Positions 35,347 through 44,329 are shown, counted from the first letter of the stretch. The stretch is 64,000 bases of DNA from Rhodococcus sp. KRD162 (GCF_017168335.1 NZ_JABFAU010000003.1:864842-928841), one strand, 5' to 3'. Program-made: numbers and translations. Notes: generated from the sequence alone by a model not told the origin.

Positions 35347-35556
35347 ATGCGAAGCAATCAGATCCAACCGGGTCGGCACCGCCTTGGCATGGATGCAGGC
35401 GTTCATTGCGTTCTCATTCCGGAAGTTGCCTCGGCGTTGGCCGACCACCGGCGTAACTGGTTCACCAATCTTCTGACTCCCGCTCGCCACAGCTTCGCCA
35501 CCATGCGCAAGCGCACAGCGAGCGTCGGCCAGTGGAGTCCAGCCACCGCCGCGTAG
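35347..35556 (+). CDS. Small hypothetical protein, 69 residues
   Basis: I do not recognise it. The ATG at 35347 follows an AAAAGGA ribosome-binding site at good distance, and a hairpin terminator starts 26 nt after the stop. The product is basic with many His and Arg residues, and has no membrane helix. The frame continues open into coaE antisense, so the ribosome-binding site and terminator are the main evidence for a real gene. It lies between divergent coaE and rpsA. Confidence 0.45.
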   Translation: MRSNQIQPGRHRLGMDAGVHCVLIPEVASALADHRRNWFTNLLTPARHSFATMRKRTASVGQWSPATAA

Positions 35557-35581
35557 TTCGCACTCCCCCTCACACCATGGG

Positions 35582-35601
35582 CCCGGTTCACTCGAACCGG
35601 G
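35582..35601 (+). terminator. Hairpin terminator after the 69-residue gene
   Basis: Stem CCCGGTTC / GAACCGGG with loop ACTC, extended by partial pairs outside. It has the same core as the rpsA and livF terminators. Confidence 0.6.
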
Positions 35602-35665
35602 TCCATCGTCGTTTCGCCGGCTCCTGTACCGGGACGTTCCGACGGACCAGGTCTTCGAACGAGAA

Positions 35666-35696
35666 AGCCCCGGTTCTCGTGACGAGAACCGGGGCT
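35666..35696 (-). terminator. rpsA terminator
   Basis: A perfect 14-bp stem AGCCCCGGTTCTCG / CGAGAACCGGGGCT with a 3-nt loop lies 32 nt after the rpsA stop. On the minus strand it is followed by TTCTC, a weak pyrimidine run. Confidence 0.8.
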
Positions 35697-35728
35697 GCAG
35701 TCACACCCTCACGGGCGGACGACATCTA

Positions 35729-37207
35729 TCAGGCGTTGCCCGACAGCTTCTCACGAAGTGCAGCGAGCTGCGCATCGCTGGCCAGCGATCCACCGGTCGA
35801 CGCGGGAGCCGACGCTGCGGGAGCATCGCCTTCTGCATCAGCGGGAGCCTGGCCCGACTCGGAGGAGTAGTTGGCGTTGGCAGCTTCGGCAGCTTCGTCC
35901 TTGGCCGTCTTCTCCATCTGAGCGGTGTGCATCTTGTGGCGACGCTCCGCCTCGGCGTAGCGACCTTCCCACTCTTCACGCTGCTTCTCGTAGCCTTCGA
36001 GCCATTCGTTGGTCTCGGAGTCGAAGCCCTCGGGGAAGATGTAGTTGCCACCCTCGTCGTAGGAATCGGCCATGCCGTACTTGGACGGATCGAACTCTTC
36101 CGCGTAGTCCTCGTTGGCCTGCTTGAGGCTCAACGAAATACGACGACGCTCGAGATCGATGTCGATGACCTTGACGAGTGCGTCGTCGCCGACACCCACG
36201 ACCTGGTCCGGAACCTCCACATGGCGCTCGGCCAGCTCGGAGATGTGCACGAGGCCCTCGATGCCCTCTTCGACGCGCACGAATGCACCGAAGGGAACGA
36301 GCTTGGTGACCTTTCCGGGCACGATCTGGCCGATCGCGTGGGTGCGAGCGAACTGGCGCCACGGATCTTCCTGAGTTGCCTTGAGCGAGAGCGAAACACG
36401 CTCGCGGTCCAGATCGACGTCGAGCACCTCGACGGTGACCTCGGTGCCGACCTCGACAACCTCGGACGGGTGATCGATGTGCTTCCAGGACAGCTCGGAG
36501 ACGTGCACGAGGCCGTCGACGCCACCCAGGTCCACGAAGGCACCGAAGTTGACGATGGAGGACACGACGCCCTTACGGACCTGGCCCTTCTGCAGCTGGT
36601 GCAGGAACTCGCTGCGAACCTCGGACTGAGTCTGCTCGAGCCATGCGCGACGCGACAGGACCACGTTGTTGCGGTTCTTGTCAAGCTCGATGATCTTGGC
36701 CTCGATCTCCTTGCCGACGTACGGCTGGAGGTCGCGGACACGACGCATCTCGACGAGCGAGGCGGGAAGGAAGCCACGGAGACCGATGTCGAGGATGAGT
36801 CCACCCTTGACGACCTCGATGACGGTGCCCTTGACGGCCTCGTCCTTCTCCTTGAGCTCTTCGATGGTGCCCCAGGCGCGCTCGTACTGAGCTCGCTTCT
36901 TGGACAGGATCAGGCGGCCTTCCTTGTCCTCCTTGGTGAGGACGAGAGCTTCGACCTCATCGCCCACGGAGACGACCTCGTTGGGGTCGACGTCGTGCTT
37001 GATGGAGAGCTCACGGGAAGGGATGACGCCTTCGGTCTTGTAACCGATGTCGAGCAGAACCTCGTCACGATCGACCTTGACGATGGTGCCCTCGACGATG
37101 TCACCATCGTTGAAGTACTTGATCGTGGCGTCGATGGCGGCGAGAAAATCCTCTGCGGAGCCGATATCGTTGACGGCTACCTGCGGTGAGGTTGTGGTTG
37201 AGGGCAT
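35729..37207 (-). CDS. rpsA: 30S ribosomal protein S1
   Basis: mRNA-binding protein of the small subunit. The 492-residue protein has four S1 RNA-binding domains (about residues 34-105, 122-188, 209-277, 294-363), seen as repeated GxxxxGxVxxVxxFGAFVDLG and ISELSWxHIDHP patterns. A charged tail ends in LREKLSGNA. Actinobacterial S1 has four domains rather than six. The ATG at 37207 follows a GGAG site; 65 upstream codons were dropped. A possible promoter (TTGTGC, 18 bp, TACCCT) lies near 37373-37402. Confidence 0.96.
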   Translation of the reverse strand: MPSTTTSPQVAVNDIGSAEDFLAAIDATIKYFNDGDIVEGTIVKVDRDEVLLDIGYKTEGVIPSRELSIKHDVDPNEVVSVGDEVEALVLTKEDKEGRLILSKKRAQYERAWGTIEELKEKDEAVKGTVIEVVKGGLILDIGLRGFLPASLVEMRRVRDLQPYVGKEIEAKIIELDKNRNNVVLSRRAWLEQTQSEVRSEFLHQLQKGQVRKGVVSSIVNFGAFVDLGGVDGLVHVSELSWKHIDHPSEVVEVGTEVTVEVLDVDLDRERVSLSLKATQEDPWRQFARTHAIGQIVPGKVTKLVPFGAFVRVEEGIEGLVHISELAERHVEVPDQVVGVGDDALVKVIDIDLERRRISLSLKQANEDYAEEFDPSKYGMADSYDEGGNYIFPEGFDSETNEWLEGYEKQREEWEGRYAEAERRHKMHTAQMEKTAKDEAAEAANANYSSESGQAPADAEGDAPAASAPASTGGSLASDAQLAALREKLSGNA

Positions 37208-37372
37208 GTGTTGAGTTGCTCCGGACGGGTTGGGTATCGGTTGATGGATGTTCGGTCGGACCTGTAGAACATGTGCAGCACGAGCATTGTCGGCAACGTC
37301 GCTGCCGATTCCGCAGCACCGACGCCGGGGTGAACCCGACCTGGGCGCAGCATGAACACACTCGCGTTGAAC

Positions 37373-37402
37373 AGGGTACGCGATGCCGCAGTACCAGCAC
37401 AA
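37373..37402 (-). promoter_or_regulatory. Candidate rpsA promoter
   Basis: On the minus strand TTGTGC (37397-37402) and TACCCT (37373-37378) are 18 bp apart. The resulting leader would be about 160 nt. It nearly abuts the candidate -10 of the divergent methyltransferase gene (TAGAGT, 37410-37415). Confidence 0.35.
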
Positions 37403-37421
37403 ACCTGGTTAGAGTCGACGC

Positions 37422-38249
37422 GTGAACGATCCTTCCGTCCCGACGTCCACCCCCGGCCGCGGCAGACTCGATTCGGCTACGAGCGACCGCGCCAGTCGGC
37501 TCTGGTGGGACTTCGACGCCGACAACTACCACCGTACGCACGGTGCGTTTCTGGGTGCATCGACCGCGTCCGGGGAGTTCGTCTGGTGCCCGGAGGGATT
37601 GCACGAGGGCGACGTGCACCTGTTGGGTGAGGTTGCCGACAAGGATGTTCTCGAAGTCGGCTGCGGCAGCGCTCCGTGTGCCCGTTGGCTCGCCACTCAG
37701 GGAGCACGAGCGATCGGCCTGGACATCTCGATGGGCATGTTGCAGCGCGGGCTCGACGCCATGCATGCCGGAGGGTCGACGGTTCCACTCGTCCAGGCCA
37801 GTGCCGAGTCGTTGCCGTTCGGCAATGAGCGGTTCGACATCGTGTGCTCGGCCTTCGGTGCCGTTCCGTTCGTCGCGGACTCGGCCAACGTGATGCGCGA
37901 AGTGGCACGTGTGCTGCGACCGGGTGGAATCTGGGTCTTCGCCGTCAACCATCCGATGCGCTGGGTATTTCCCGACGATCCCGGGGTCGGCGGGCTCACC
38001 GCCACGATTCCGTACTTCGACCGAACTCCGTACGTCGAATACGACGCGGACGGCATCCCGAACTACGTCGAACATCACCGCACCATCGGTGACCGGGTGC
38101 GCGAACTGGTCGCCGCGGGCCTCGAGGTGCGAGACATCGTCGAGCCGGACTGGCCGGAATGGCTCGACCGCGAGTGGGGGCAATGGAGCCCGCTTCGTGG
38201 CCAACTCTTTCCCGGCACCGCGATCTTCTGCAGTCGCAAATCGCCCTGA
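37422..38249 (+). CDS. SAM-dependent class I methyltransferase
   Basis: The 275-residue protein has the Rossmann methyltransferase motif I VLEVGCGSAPCARWL, an acidic IGLDIS after strand 2, and a DIVCSAFGAVPF post-I segment, followed by EVARVLRPGGIWVFAV (motif III). The target is unknown; the family is of the small-molecule or protein methyltransferase type. The start is GTG at 37422, exactly six bases after a TAGAGT -10, which suggests leaderless translation. The gene next to rpsA is conserved in relatives. Confidence 0.88.
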   Translation: MNDPSVPTSTPGRGRLDSATSDRASRLWWDFDADNYHRTHGAFLGASTASGEFVWCPEGLHEGDVHLLGEVADKDVLEVGCGSAPCARWLATQGARAIGLDISMGMLQRGLDAMHAGGSTVPLVQASAESLPFGNERFDIVCSAFGAVPFVADSANVMREVARVLRPGGIWVFAVNHPMRWVFPDDPGVGGLTATIPYFDRTPYVEYDADGIPNYVEHHRTIGDRVRELVAAGLEVRDIVEPDWPEWLDREWGQWSPLRGQLFPGTAIFCSRKSP

Positions 38250-38261
38250 GCCTGTGGTCGA

Positions 38262-39362
38262 TCAGCGCCGATGCACGCGGGCCTCGACGGTCTCGGTGAA
38301 CGCGCTGGTCGATGCCTGCCCACCCAGGTCGGCCGTCGCGACGCCGGATTCGACCGTGGCGTCAACGGCATGTCTGATCCTGCCGGCTGCCGCTGCCAGC
38401 CGTTCGTCCCGATGCCGTGGGGCGAGCCATTCGAGCAGCATCGCAGCCGAGAGAAACAGCGCGGTGGGGTTGGCACGGTTTTTGCCCGCGATATCCGGTG
38501 CCGAGCCGTGCGAGGCCTGGGCCATGGCCTTCGATTCCGAGGAATTGATCGACGGTGCCGTGCCCAACGACCCGGACAGCTCGCCCGTCAGATCGGAAAG
38601 TATGTCGCCGAACATGTTCTCGGCCACGATCACGTCGTAGTCCTGTCCCCGCCGGACCAGATGTGCTGCGAGTGCGTCCACATGCTCCTCGGTGATCTCG
38701 ACCTGCGGGAATTGCTCCCCCACCGCTCGGCACGCATCGCGGAACAGACCCGTGGTCATGGACAGCACGTTGGTCTTGTGCACGATCGTCAACTTTCTTC
38801 GGCGTCGGTCGGCCAGCGTGAACGCCTCGCGAGCAATGCGCTCGCATGCTCGGCGAGTGAACACCGCCACTGCCAGCGCCACATCGGGGGTCGGCATGAA
38901 CTCGCCGCTGCCGAGGCTCATGTTGCGATCGGCGTAGAAACCCTCGGTGTTCTCCCGCACCACCACCAGGTCCATCTGCGGCGACAGCGCCCGCACGCCC
39001 GTGAGCGCCTTCGCCGGTCGAATATTGGCGAACAAATCGAAGTCCTTGCGGATCCGTCCGCCGGGCGTCAGTTGCGAGCGGAACGGCTCGGGATACGACG
39101 CGCTGTCGTGTGGTCCCAGAATCCAACATTCGAGTTCGGCCACAGCAGCGAGCGTGCTCTCCGGGATCGGCGTTCCGTGTTCGTCCATCGCGCTCAAACC
39201 CAGCGGAAGGTGTACCCACTCGACAGCCGGTCCACCGACGGACGCCAGTGCAGCGTCGACAACTCTGATCGTCGCCGGCACGATCTCGTGGCCGATGCCG
39301 TCGCCGGTCAGCGCCCCGATCCGTAGCGTCGATGCGTTCCGGTCGTCCTTCTGCGCAATCAT
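38262..39362 (-). CDS. Isocitrate/isopropylmalate dehydrogenase family protein
   Basis: NAD(P)-dependent beta-decarboxylating dehydrogenase. The 366-residue protein has GDGIGHEIVP near the N-terminus, VRENTEGFYA, the catalytic Lys in VHKTNVLSMT, and metal-binding Asp residues in the ENMFGDILSDLTGEL signature. It is close to 3-isopropylmalate or tartrate dehydrogenases; the substrate cannot be set by eye. The start is one of two nearby ATGs (39362 chosen, 39371 possible). It overlaps or abuts the start of the divergent gene at 39370, leaving no room for normal promoters. Confidence 0.88.
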   Translation of the reverse strand: MIAQKDDRNASTLRIGALTGDGIGHEIVPATIRVVDAALASVGGPAVEWVHLPLGLSAMDEHGTPIPESTLAAVAELECWILGPHDSASYPEPFRSQLTPGGRIRKDFDLFANIRPAKALTGVRALSPQMDLVVVRENTEGFYADRNMSLGSGEFMPTPDVALAVAVFTRRACERIAREAFTLADRRRRKLTIVHKTNVLSMTTGLFRDACRAVGEQFPQVEITEEHVDALAAHLVRRGQDYDVIVAENMFGDILSDLTGELSGSLGTAPSINSSESKAMAQASHGSAPDIAGKNRANPTALFLSAAMLLEWLAPRHRDERLAAAAGRIRHAVDATVESGVATADLGGQASTSAFTETVEARVHRR

Positions 39363-39369
39363 GGCCTCC

Positions 39370-39876
39370 ATGGTGCAGTCTGCAGAACTTCTTCTCGACT
39401 CCGGCCTGGACTCCGCGGTTCGCCGTGAGTGGGCGGCGCTGTCCGACGCCGATCTTCCGAGCCAGAACCGTCATCGGGGTGAGTCCAATCGCCCGCACAT
39501 CACCGTCGCGGTGGCGTCCTCGATGCCCGAGGACGTGAACGACGGTGCGGCCGTGCGCTTCGACCCGTTCGATGTGCGTCTCGGGGGTCTCGTCGTGTTC
39601 GGAGGTCGCACGATCACCCTCGCGCGCTTGGTCGTCCCGACGTGCGAGTTACTCGACCTGCACGCACGGATGCTCGAGGCCGTCGGGGAACATTCGCTCG
39701 ATCATCTCGGTCTCGGTCGATGGACACCGCACGTGACGCTGGCCCGTCGATTGACACCCGAGGAAGCGGGCAACGCTGTGCGCCTGCTGTCCGGGACCAC
39801 CGAGGATCTCGTCGGATCTGCGGTGACACTGCGCCGATGGGACGGAGAAGCCAAGCGGGAGTGGCGAATCGGCTGA
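39370..39876 (+). CDS. 2'-5' RNA ligase family protein (2H phosphoesterase)
   Basis: The 168-residue protein has the two HxT/S motifs of the 2H phosphoesterase fold: RPHITVAV (about 39) and TPHVTLARR (about 120), spaced as in LigT/ThpR. Members act on 2',3'-cyclic phosphates or 2'-5' linked RNA. The start is taken as the ATG at 39370; an ATG at 39361 is also in frame. Its 5' end sits face to face with the start of the dehydrogenase gene on the other strand. Confidence 0.82.
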   Translation: MVQSAELLLDSGLDSAVRREWAALSDADLPSQNRHRGESNRPHITVAVASSMPEDVNDGAAVRFDPFDVRLGGLVVFGGRTITLARLVVPTCELLDLHARMLEAVGEHSLDHLGLGRWTPHVTLARRLTPEEAGNAVRLLSGTTEDLVGSAVTLRRWDGEAKREWRIG

Positions 39877-39884
39877 ACAGCGGG

Positions 39885-40001
39885 TCAGAATCGAAAATCA
39901 CCGAACTGGGTCGTCTCCGCGTGGGTGTCGGGGGTGAAGCCGGCGAGTACGAGAACATCGAGGGCCAGAAACAGCAGCACAACTACCAGTACGAATGTCA
40001 T
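39885..40001 (-). CDS. Small single-helix membrane protein, 38 residues
   Basis: A short reading frame codes for an N-terminal hydrophobic helix (TFVLVVVLLFLALDVLVLAG) and a polar tail (TPDTHAETTQFGDFRF). An AGGA site lies about ten bases before the ATG. It fits a membrane micro-protein with its C-terminus probably outside. It lies 8 nt from the convergent RNA ligase-like gene and 82 nt from the divergent regulator gene. The function is unknown and the evidence is composition and length only. Confidence 0.55.
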   Translation of the reverse strand: MTFVLVVVLLFLALDVLVLAGFTPDTHAETTQFGDFRF

Positions 40002-40083
40002 GTCATCAGCGTCCTACCTGCGCCGATCGACCGCGAGTGGCAGTAATGTCACGTGTCCGCGAATTTCTGCCATACTCGTCTGC

Positions 40084-41082
40084 ATGCTGAAACGAGTGGT
40101 CGTCGCACTGATGCCGTTGACCGAGCAGTTCGAACTCGGCGTCGCGTGCGAGGTGTTCGGGTTCGACCGCTCGGACGAGGGTTTGCCCACCTACGACTTC
40201 TCCCTGATAGCGGCCGTCCCCCAACCGATCCGCACACGCGTGGGCTACACCATCGACGTACCCCACGATCTTGATCGACTCGACACCGCCGATCTGATCA
40301 TCATCCCGGCCGGTGGCACCGAAGCGGCGATCGACGGCAGCTACGTGTGCGGTACCGACTACGACGCCTCCGTCGAGCCACTGTTGGCCAAACTTCGCGC
40401 GGCGGTGGACCGCGGCGCGCTGGTCGCCAGCCTGTGCAACGGCGCCTTCGTCCTCGGCAAAGCCGGTTTGCTCGACGGCCGTCCGTGCACGACGCATTGG
40501 CGTCACTCGGCCTCGCTGGCTGCGAAATACCCTCTGGCACAAGTGAATCCGAACGTGCTGTACGTGGACGCGGGGAACGTTCTGACCAGTGCGGGTACGG
40601 CTGCGGGAATCGATCTGTGCCTACACATCGTGCGCAAGTATCAAGGCAGCATCGTGGCCAACGGGATCGCCCGCAGAATGGTCGTCCCGCCGCATCGCGA
40701 CGGCGGCCAGGCCCAGTTCGTCACCAGTCCACTTCCCACCACGCGCACGGAGACCTTGGCACCGCTCCTGGACTGGATGACCGAGAACCTCGATTCCGAG
40801 CTGACGATCGGCCGTTTGGCGGCTCGGGTGAACATGTCAGCGCGTACGTTCGCCCGAAAGTTCGTGGCCGAGACAGGCACCACGCCCGCGCGATGGCTCA
40901 ACGATCAGCGGGTCCTCGCGGCTCAGCAGTTGCTCGAGAACTCCGATCTGTCGATGGATTCGATCGCCGAGGTGGTCGGCTTCGGAAACGCCGCTGCTCT
41001 GCGGCAGCATTTCGTGAGATTGCGATGCACCACTCCGAACTCGTACCGTCGGACGTTCCGGGCGGCACCCCAGCCTGTCTGA
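40084..41082 (+). CDS. GlxA-type transcription regulator (DJ-1/PfpI + AraC)
   Basis: The 332-residue protein has an N-terminal DJ-1/PfpI domain (about 3-190), with the nucleophile-elbow-like Cys in VASLCNGAFVLGKAGLL and THWRHS, and a C-terminal AraC helix-turn-helix pair (about 225-325) with MSARTFARKFVAETG and DSIAEVVGFGNAAALRQHF. The N-terminal domain in this family senses a small molecule or acts only as a dimer module. Targets are unknown. The start ATG at 40084 has a possible -10 CATACT seven bases upstream. Confidence 0.9.
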   Translation: MLKRVVVALMPLTEQFELGVACEVFGFDRSDEGLPTYDFSLIAAVPQPIRTRVGYTIDVPHDLDRLDTADLIIIPAGGTEAAIDGSYVCGTDYDASVEPLLAKLRAAVDRGALVASLCNGAFVLGKAGLLDGRPCTTHWRHSASLAAKYPLAQVNPNVLYVDAGNVLTSAGTAAGIDLCLHIVRKYQGSIVANGIARRMVVPPHRDGGQAQFVTSPLPTTRTETLAPLLDWMTENLDSELTIGRLAARVNMSARTFARKFVAETGTTPARWLNDQRVLAAQQLLENSDLSMDSIAEVVGFGNAAALRQHFVRLRCTTPNSYRRTFRAAPQPV

Positions 41083-41152
41083 CGGGCGGGGATGATTTGG
41101 GCCGACAGCTGCGTTGACACCGTCCAGAAGCGCAATCAACGAAAGGAAGCGC

Positions 41153-41524
41153 ATGGCCACTCAGACCTTGACTCAGCAGAACTTCGACGACATCGTCACC
41201 AACAACGACGTGGTGTTGGTCGATTTCTGGGCCTCCTGGTGCGGCCCGTGCCGTCAGTTCGCTCCGACCTTCGAGAAGTCGTCCGACGCGCATCCCGACG
41301 TCGTACACGCCAAGGTCGACACCGAGGCCGAGCAGGGACTCGCGGCCGCAGCTCAGATCCAGTCGATCCCGACGATCATGGCCTTCCGCGAGGGCATCCT
41401 CGTCTACGCGCAGCCGGGCGCTCTTCCCGCCCCGGCCCTGGAAGACCTCGTCGGTCAGATCAAGGCACTCGACATGGACGTCGTACGCCAGCAGATCGCC
41501 GAACAGACTTCCGAAGCCGAGTGA
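41153..41524 (+). CDS. Thioredoxin family protein
   Basis: The 123-residue protein has the redox-active WASWCGPC at about residues 28-35 and the cis-Pro in QSIPTIMAF, one thioredoxin fold with a 15-residue charged C-terminal extension. It reduces disulfides in the cytoplasm, with no signal peptide. The ATG at 41153 follows an AAAGGAA site; a longer frame of 13 codons was dropped. Downstream of the GlxA-type gene, convergent with polA. Confidence 0.92.
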   Translation: MATQTLTQQNFDDIVTNNDVVLVDFWASWCGPCRQFAPTFEKSSDAHPDVVHAKVDTEAEQGLAAAAQIQSIPTIMAFREGILVYAQPGALPAPALEDLVGQIKALDMDVVRQQIAEQTSEAE

Positions 41525-41536
41525 CGATTCGCCGAT

Positions 41537-41572
41537 GAAACCGGTGCGCGCCGCGTGGTGCGCACTGGTTTC
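41537..41572. terminator. Bidirectional terminator between thioredoxin gene and polA
   Basis: Stem GAAACCGGTGCGC / GCGCACTGGTTTC, 13 pairs with one G-T wobble and a 10-nt loop. It lies 12 nt after the thioredoxin stop and 15 nt before the polA stop. Confidence 0.75.
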
Positions 41573-41587
41573 GGCCGGCGTAGGGCG

Positions 41588-44329
41588 TCAATGCGCTGCG
41601 GCATCCCAGCTACGACCGGTGCCTACGGAGACTTCCAACGGCACCGACAATTCGATCGCCGACGACATCTTCTCGCGCACCAGGGCCTCGACTTCCTCGC
41701 GCTCCGACTCGACGACCTCGAGTACCAGTTCGTCGTGCACCTGCAGCAACATTCGCGACTTCAATGTCGACTCCGCCAACGACCTCTGCACGTCGATCAT
41801 CGCCACCTTGATGATGTCCGCGGCGGTTCCCTGAATCGGGGCATTGAGCGCTGCTCGCTCAGCGACCTCGCGGCGCTGCCGGTTGTCGCTGTTGAGATCC
41901 GGTAGGTAGCGACGCCTGCCGTACAGCGTCGAGGTGTACCCCACCTTGCGCGCTTCTTCCACTGCATTGCGCAGGTAGTCACGGACCCCACCGAACCGGG
42001 CGAAGTATGCCTCCATCTGTTGCTTGGCTTCGTCGGTGGAGATCTTGAGCTGCGCGGCGAGGCCGAACGCACTCAGTCCGTAGGCCAATCCGTACGACAT
42101 GGCCTTGACCCGACGGCGCAGCTCGGGGGTGACCTCCTCGATCGGCACGCCGAAGGCGCGCGATCCGACGAAACTGTGCAGATCTTCACCGGTGTTGAAC
42201 GCCTCGATCAGACCCTCGTCACCGGACACGTGCGCCATGATGCGCATCTCGATCTGGCTGTAGTCGGCGGTGAGCAGCATGTCGTAGCCCGCTCCGACGA
42301 CGAACCCGTCGCGAATATGCCGGCCCGCCTCGTTGCGCACCGGGATGTTCTGCAGGTTCGGCTCGGTGGACGACAGTCGACCGGTAGCCGCAACGGTCTG
42401 ATTGAACGTGGTGTGGATGCGACCGTCGTCGGCAACGGACTTGAGCAGACCGTCGACAGTCACCTTCATCCGCGTCGCGTCGCGATGATCGAGCAGAAAC
42501 TTCAAGAACGGGTGCTCGGTCTTCTCGAACAAACCTTGCAGCGCATCGGCATCGGTGGTGTAGCCGGTCTTGGTCTTCTTCGTCTTGGGCATGTCGAGTT
42601 CCTCGAACAGCACCACCTGCAACTGCTTCGGCGAACCGAGGTTGATCTGCTTGTCGATCACACCGTATGCGGAGTTCGCGGCCTCCTCGACCTGTGCGGC
42701 GAACCCGGACTGCAAGGCGCGCAGGTGATCACCGTCGACGGCGATACCGGTTCCCTCGACCTCTGCCAACACCGTCAGCAAAGGCAACTCCATCTCGGAC
42801 AGCAGCGTGGTCGACTCGATGGCGGCGAGCTCGGCGTCGAGTGCATCGGCCAGATCGATCACCGCCCGGGCCTTGAGAATCTCGCCCTCGGCGAACGCGG
42901 CGTCGGCAGTATCCTCGGCATCGAGCAGTGACATCTGGCCCTCGCCCGAATCCTCGACTCGGAGTTCGCGCTTGAGGTACCGCAGCGACAGATCGTCGAG
43001 ATTGAACGATCGTTGACCGGGCCGAACGAGGTACGCGGCCAAGGCGGTGTCGGTGGTCAATCCGCCGAGAGTCCAGCCCCGACCGCGCACGGCATGCAGA
43101 GCCCACTTCGCCTCGTGCAGTGCCTTGGGCTGCGCCGGATCCTCGAGCCACGCGGCGAGTGCTCGCTCGTCGGATTCGTCGAGGGCCGTCGTCGTGACGA
43201 ATGCGCCCTCCCCGTCGGCCGCAGCGATCGCCACCGACGTCGCATCGCTCTCGAAAGGCCTGCGCGGCCCGAGAATGGACACTCCGCTACGTCGGCCGTC
43301 GGAGGCATGTTCGTCCAACCATGCGCCCAGTTCGCCCGGCGCGACGATCCCGCCCCGCACGTCGAAGCCCTCCTCCGCCTCGGGTTCGACCGAGGCGAGA
43401 GTCTCGAAGAGTCGATCGCGCAGGATCCGGAACTCGAGGTCGTCGAACAGGGCATGGATCTTTTCGCGATCCCAGGGCGCGAGTTCGAGCTGGTCCGGCG
43501 TGTACGGCAACGGAACGTCTCGCACCATTTCGGTGAGTTCACGATTGAGCACCACGCTCGACAGATTGGCGCGCAGGGCATCTCCCACTTTGCCCTTGAC
43601 CTTGTCCACGTTGTCGACCAGAGCGGCGAGGGATCCGTATTCGATGATCCACTTGGTGGCCGTCTTCTCGCCGACGCCCGGGATGCCGGGAAGATTGTCG
43701 CTCGGGTCCCCGCGCAGGGCCGCGAAATCCGGGTACTGGGCCGGCGTCAAACCATATTTGCCGGTGACTTCGTCGGGGGTGAACCGGGTGAGATCCGAGA
43801 CACCCTTGCGGGGGTAGAGCACCGTGACGTTGTCGGTGACCAACTGCAGAGCATCTCGGTCGCCGGTGACCACGAGAACGCGAAAGCCGAGCGCCTCGGC
43901 TTGTGTCACCAGAGTGGCGATGATGTCGTCCGCTTCGAACCCCGCCTCTGCCATCACCGGGATCCCCATGGCCCCGAGGACATCCTTGGTGATGTCGACC
44001 TGGCCGGCGAACTCGTCCGGGGTCTTGCTGCGGTTGGCCTTGTACTCGGGAAACCGCTCGGCACGAAAGGTCTGCCGCGAGACGTCGAAGGCTGCGGCGA
44101 TGTGCGTCGGCTTCTCGTCCCTGAGCAAATTGATCAACATCGAGGTGAATCCGTAGACGGCATTGGTCGACTGACCACTTGTGGTCTTGAAGTTGTCCGC
44201 CGGCAGCGCAAAGAAGGCACGAAACGCCATCGAATGACCATCGATGAGCAGCAACGTGGGCCGTTGCTCGCCCACTTTCGCATCGGTCTCGGCGGCGGGC
44301 GCTGCACTGTTCTCGGTTACTGGGCTCAC
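41588..44329 (-). CDS. polA: DNA polymerase I
   Basis: Fills gaps and removes RNA primers in replication and repair. The 913-residue protein has an N-terminal 5' nuclease domain (about 20-310, with LRGDPSDNLPGIPGVGEKTA), a middle region in the place of the 3'-5' exonuclease, and a polymerase domain. Motif A is DYSQIEMRIMAH, motif B RRVKAMSYGLAYG and motif C VHDELVLEV. In M. tuberculosis PolA the proofreading residues are missing; the middle here lacks the usual DxE signature as far as I can see. The GTG at 44329 has a TAGACT -10 eight bases upstream. Confidence 0.97.
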   Translation of the reverse strand: MSPVTENSAAPAAETDAKVGEQRPTLLLIDGHSMAFRAFFALPADNFKTTSGQSTNAVYGFTSMLINLLRDEKPTHIAAAFDVSRQTFRAERFPEYKANRSKTPDEFAGQVDITKDVLGAMGIPVMAEAGFEADDIIATLVTQAEALGFRVLVVTGDRDALQLVTDNVTVLYPRKGVSDLTRFTPDEVTGKYGLTPAQYPDFAALRGDPSDNLPGIPGVGEKTATKWIIEYGSLAALVDNVDKVKGKVGDALRANLSSVVLNRELTEMVRDVPLPYTPDQLELAPWDREKIHALFDDLEFRILRDRLFETLASVEPEAEEGFDVRGGIVAPGELGAWLDEHASDGRRSGVSILGPRRPFESDATSVAIAAADGEGAFVTTTALDESDERALAAWLEDPAQPKALHEAKWALHAVRGRGWTLGGLTTDTALAAYLVRPGQRSFNLDDLSLRYLKRELRVEDSGEGQMSLLDAEDTADAAFAEGEILKARAVIDLADALDAELAAIESTTLLSEMELPLLTVLAEVEGTGIAVDGDHLRALQSGFAAQVEEAANSAYGVIDKQINLGSPKQLQVVLFEELDMPKTKKTKTGYTTDADALQGLFEKTEHPFLKFLLDHRDATRMKVTVDGLLKSVADDGRIHTTFNQTVAATGRLSSTEPNLQNIPVRNEAGRHIRDGFVVGAGYDMLLTADYSQIEMRIMAHVSGDEGLIEAFNTGEDLHSFVGSRAFGVPIEEVTPELRRRVKAMSYGLAYGLSAFGLAAQLKISTDEAKQQMEAYFARFGGVRDYLRNAVEEARKVGYTSTLYGRRRYLPDLNSDNRQRREVAERAALNAPIQGTAADIIKVAMIDVQRSLAESTLKSRMLLQVHDELVLEVVESEREEVEALVREKMSSAIELSVPLEVSVGTGRSWDAAAH

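Noticed and set aside
34240..35556. 438-codon plus-strand frame that runs through coaE antisense into the 69-codon small gene.
   Set aside because: Only the last 69 codons have a ribosome-binding site and lie outside coaE; the rest is a shadow.
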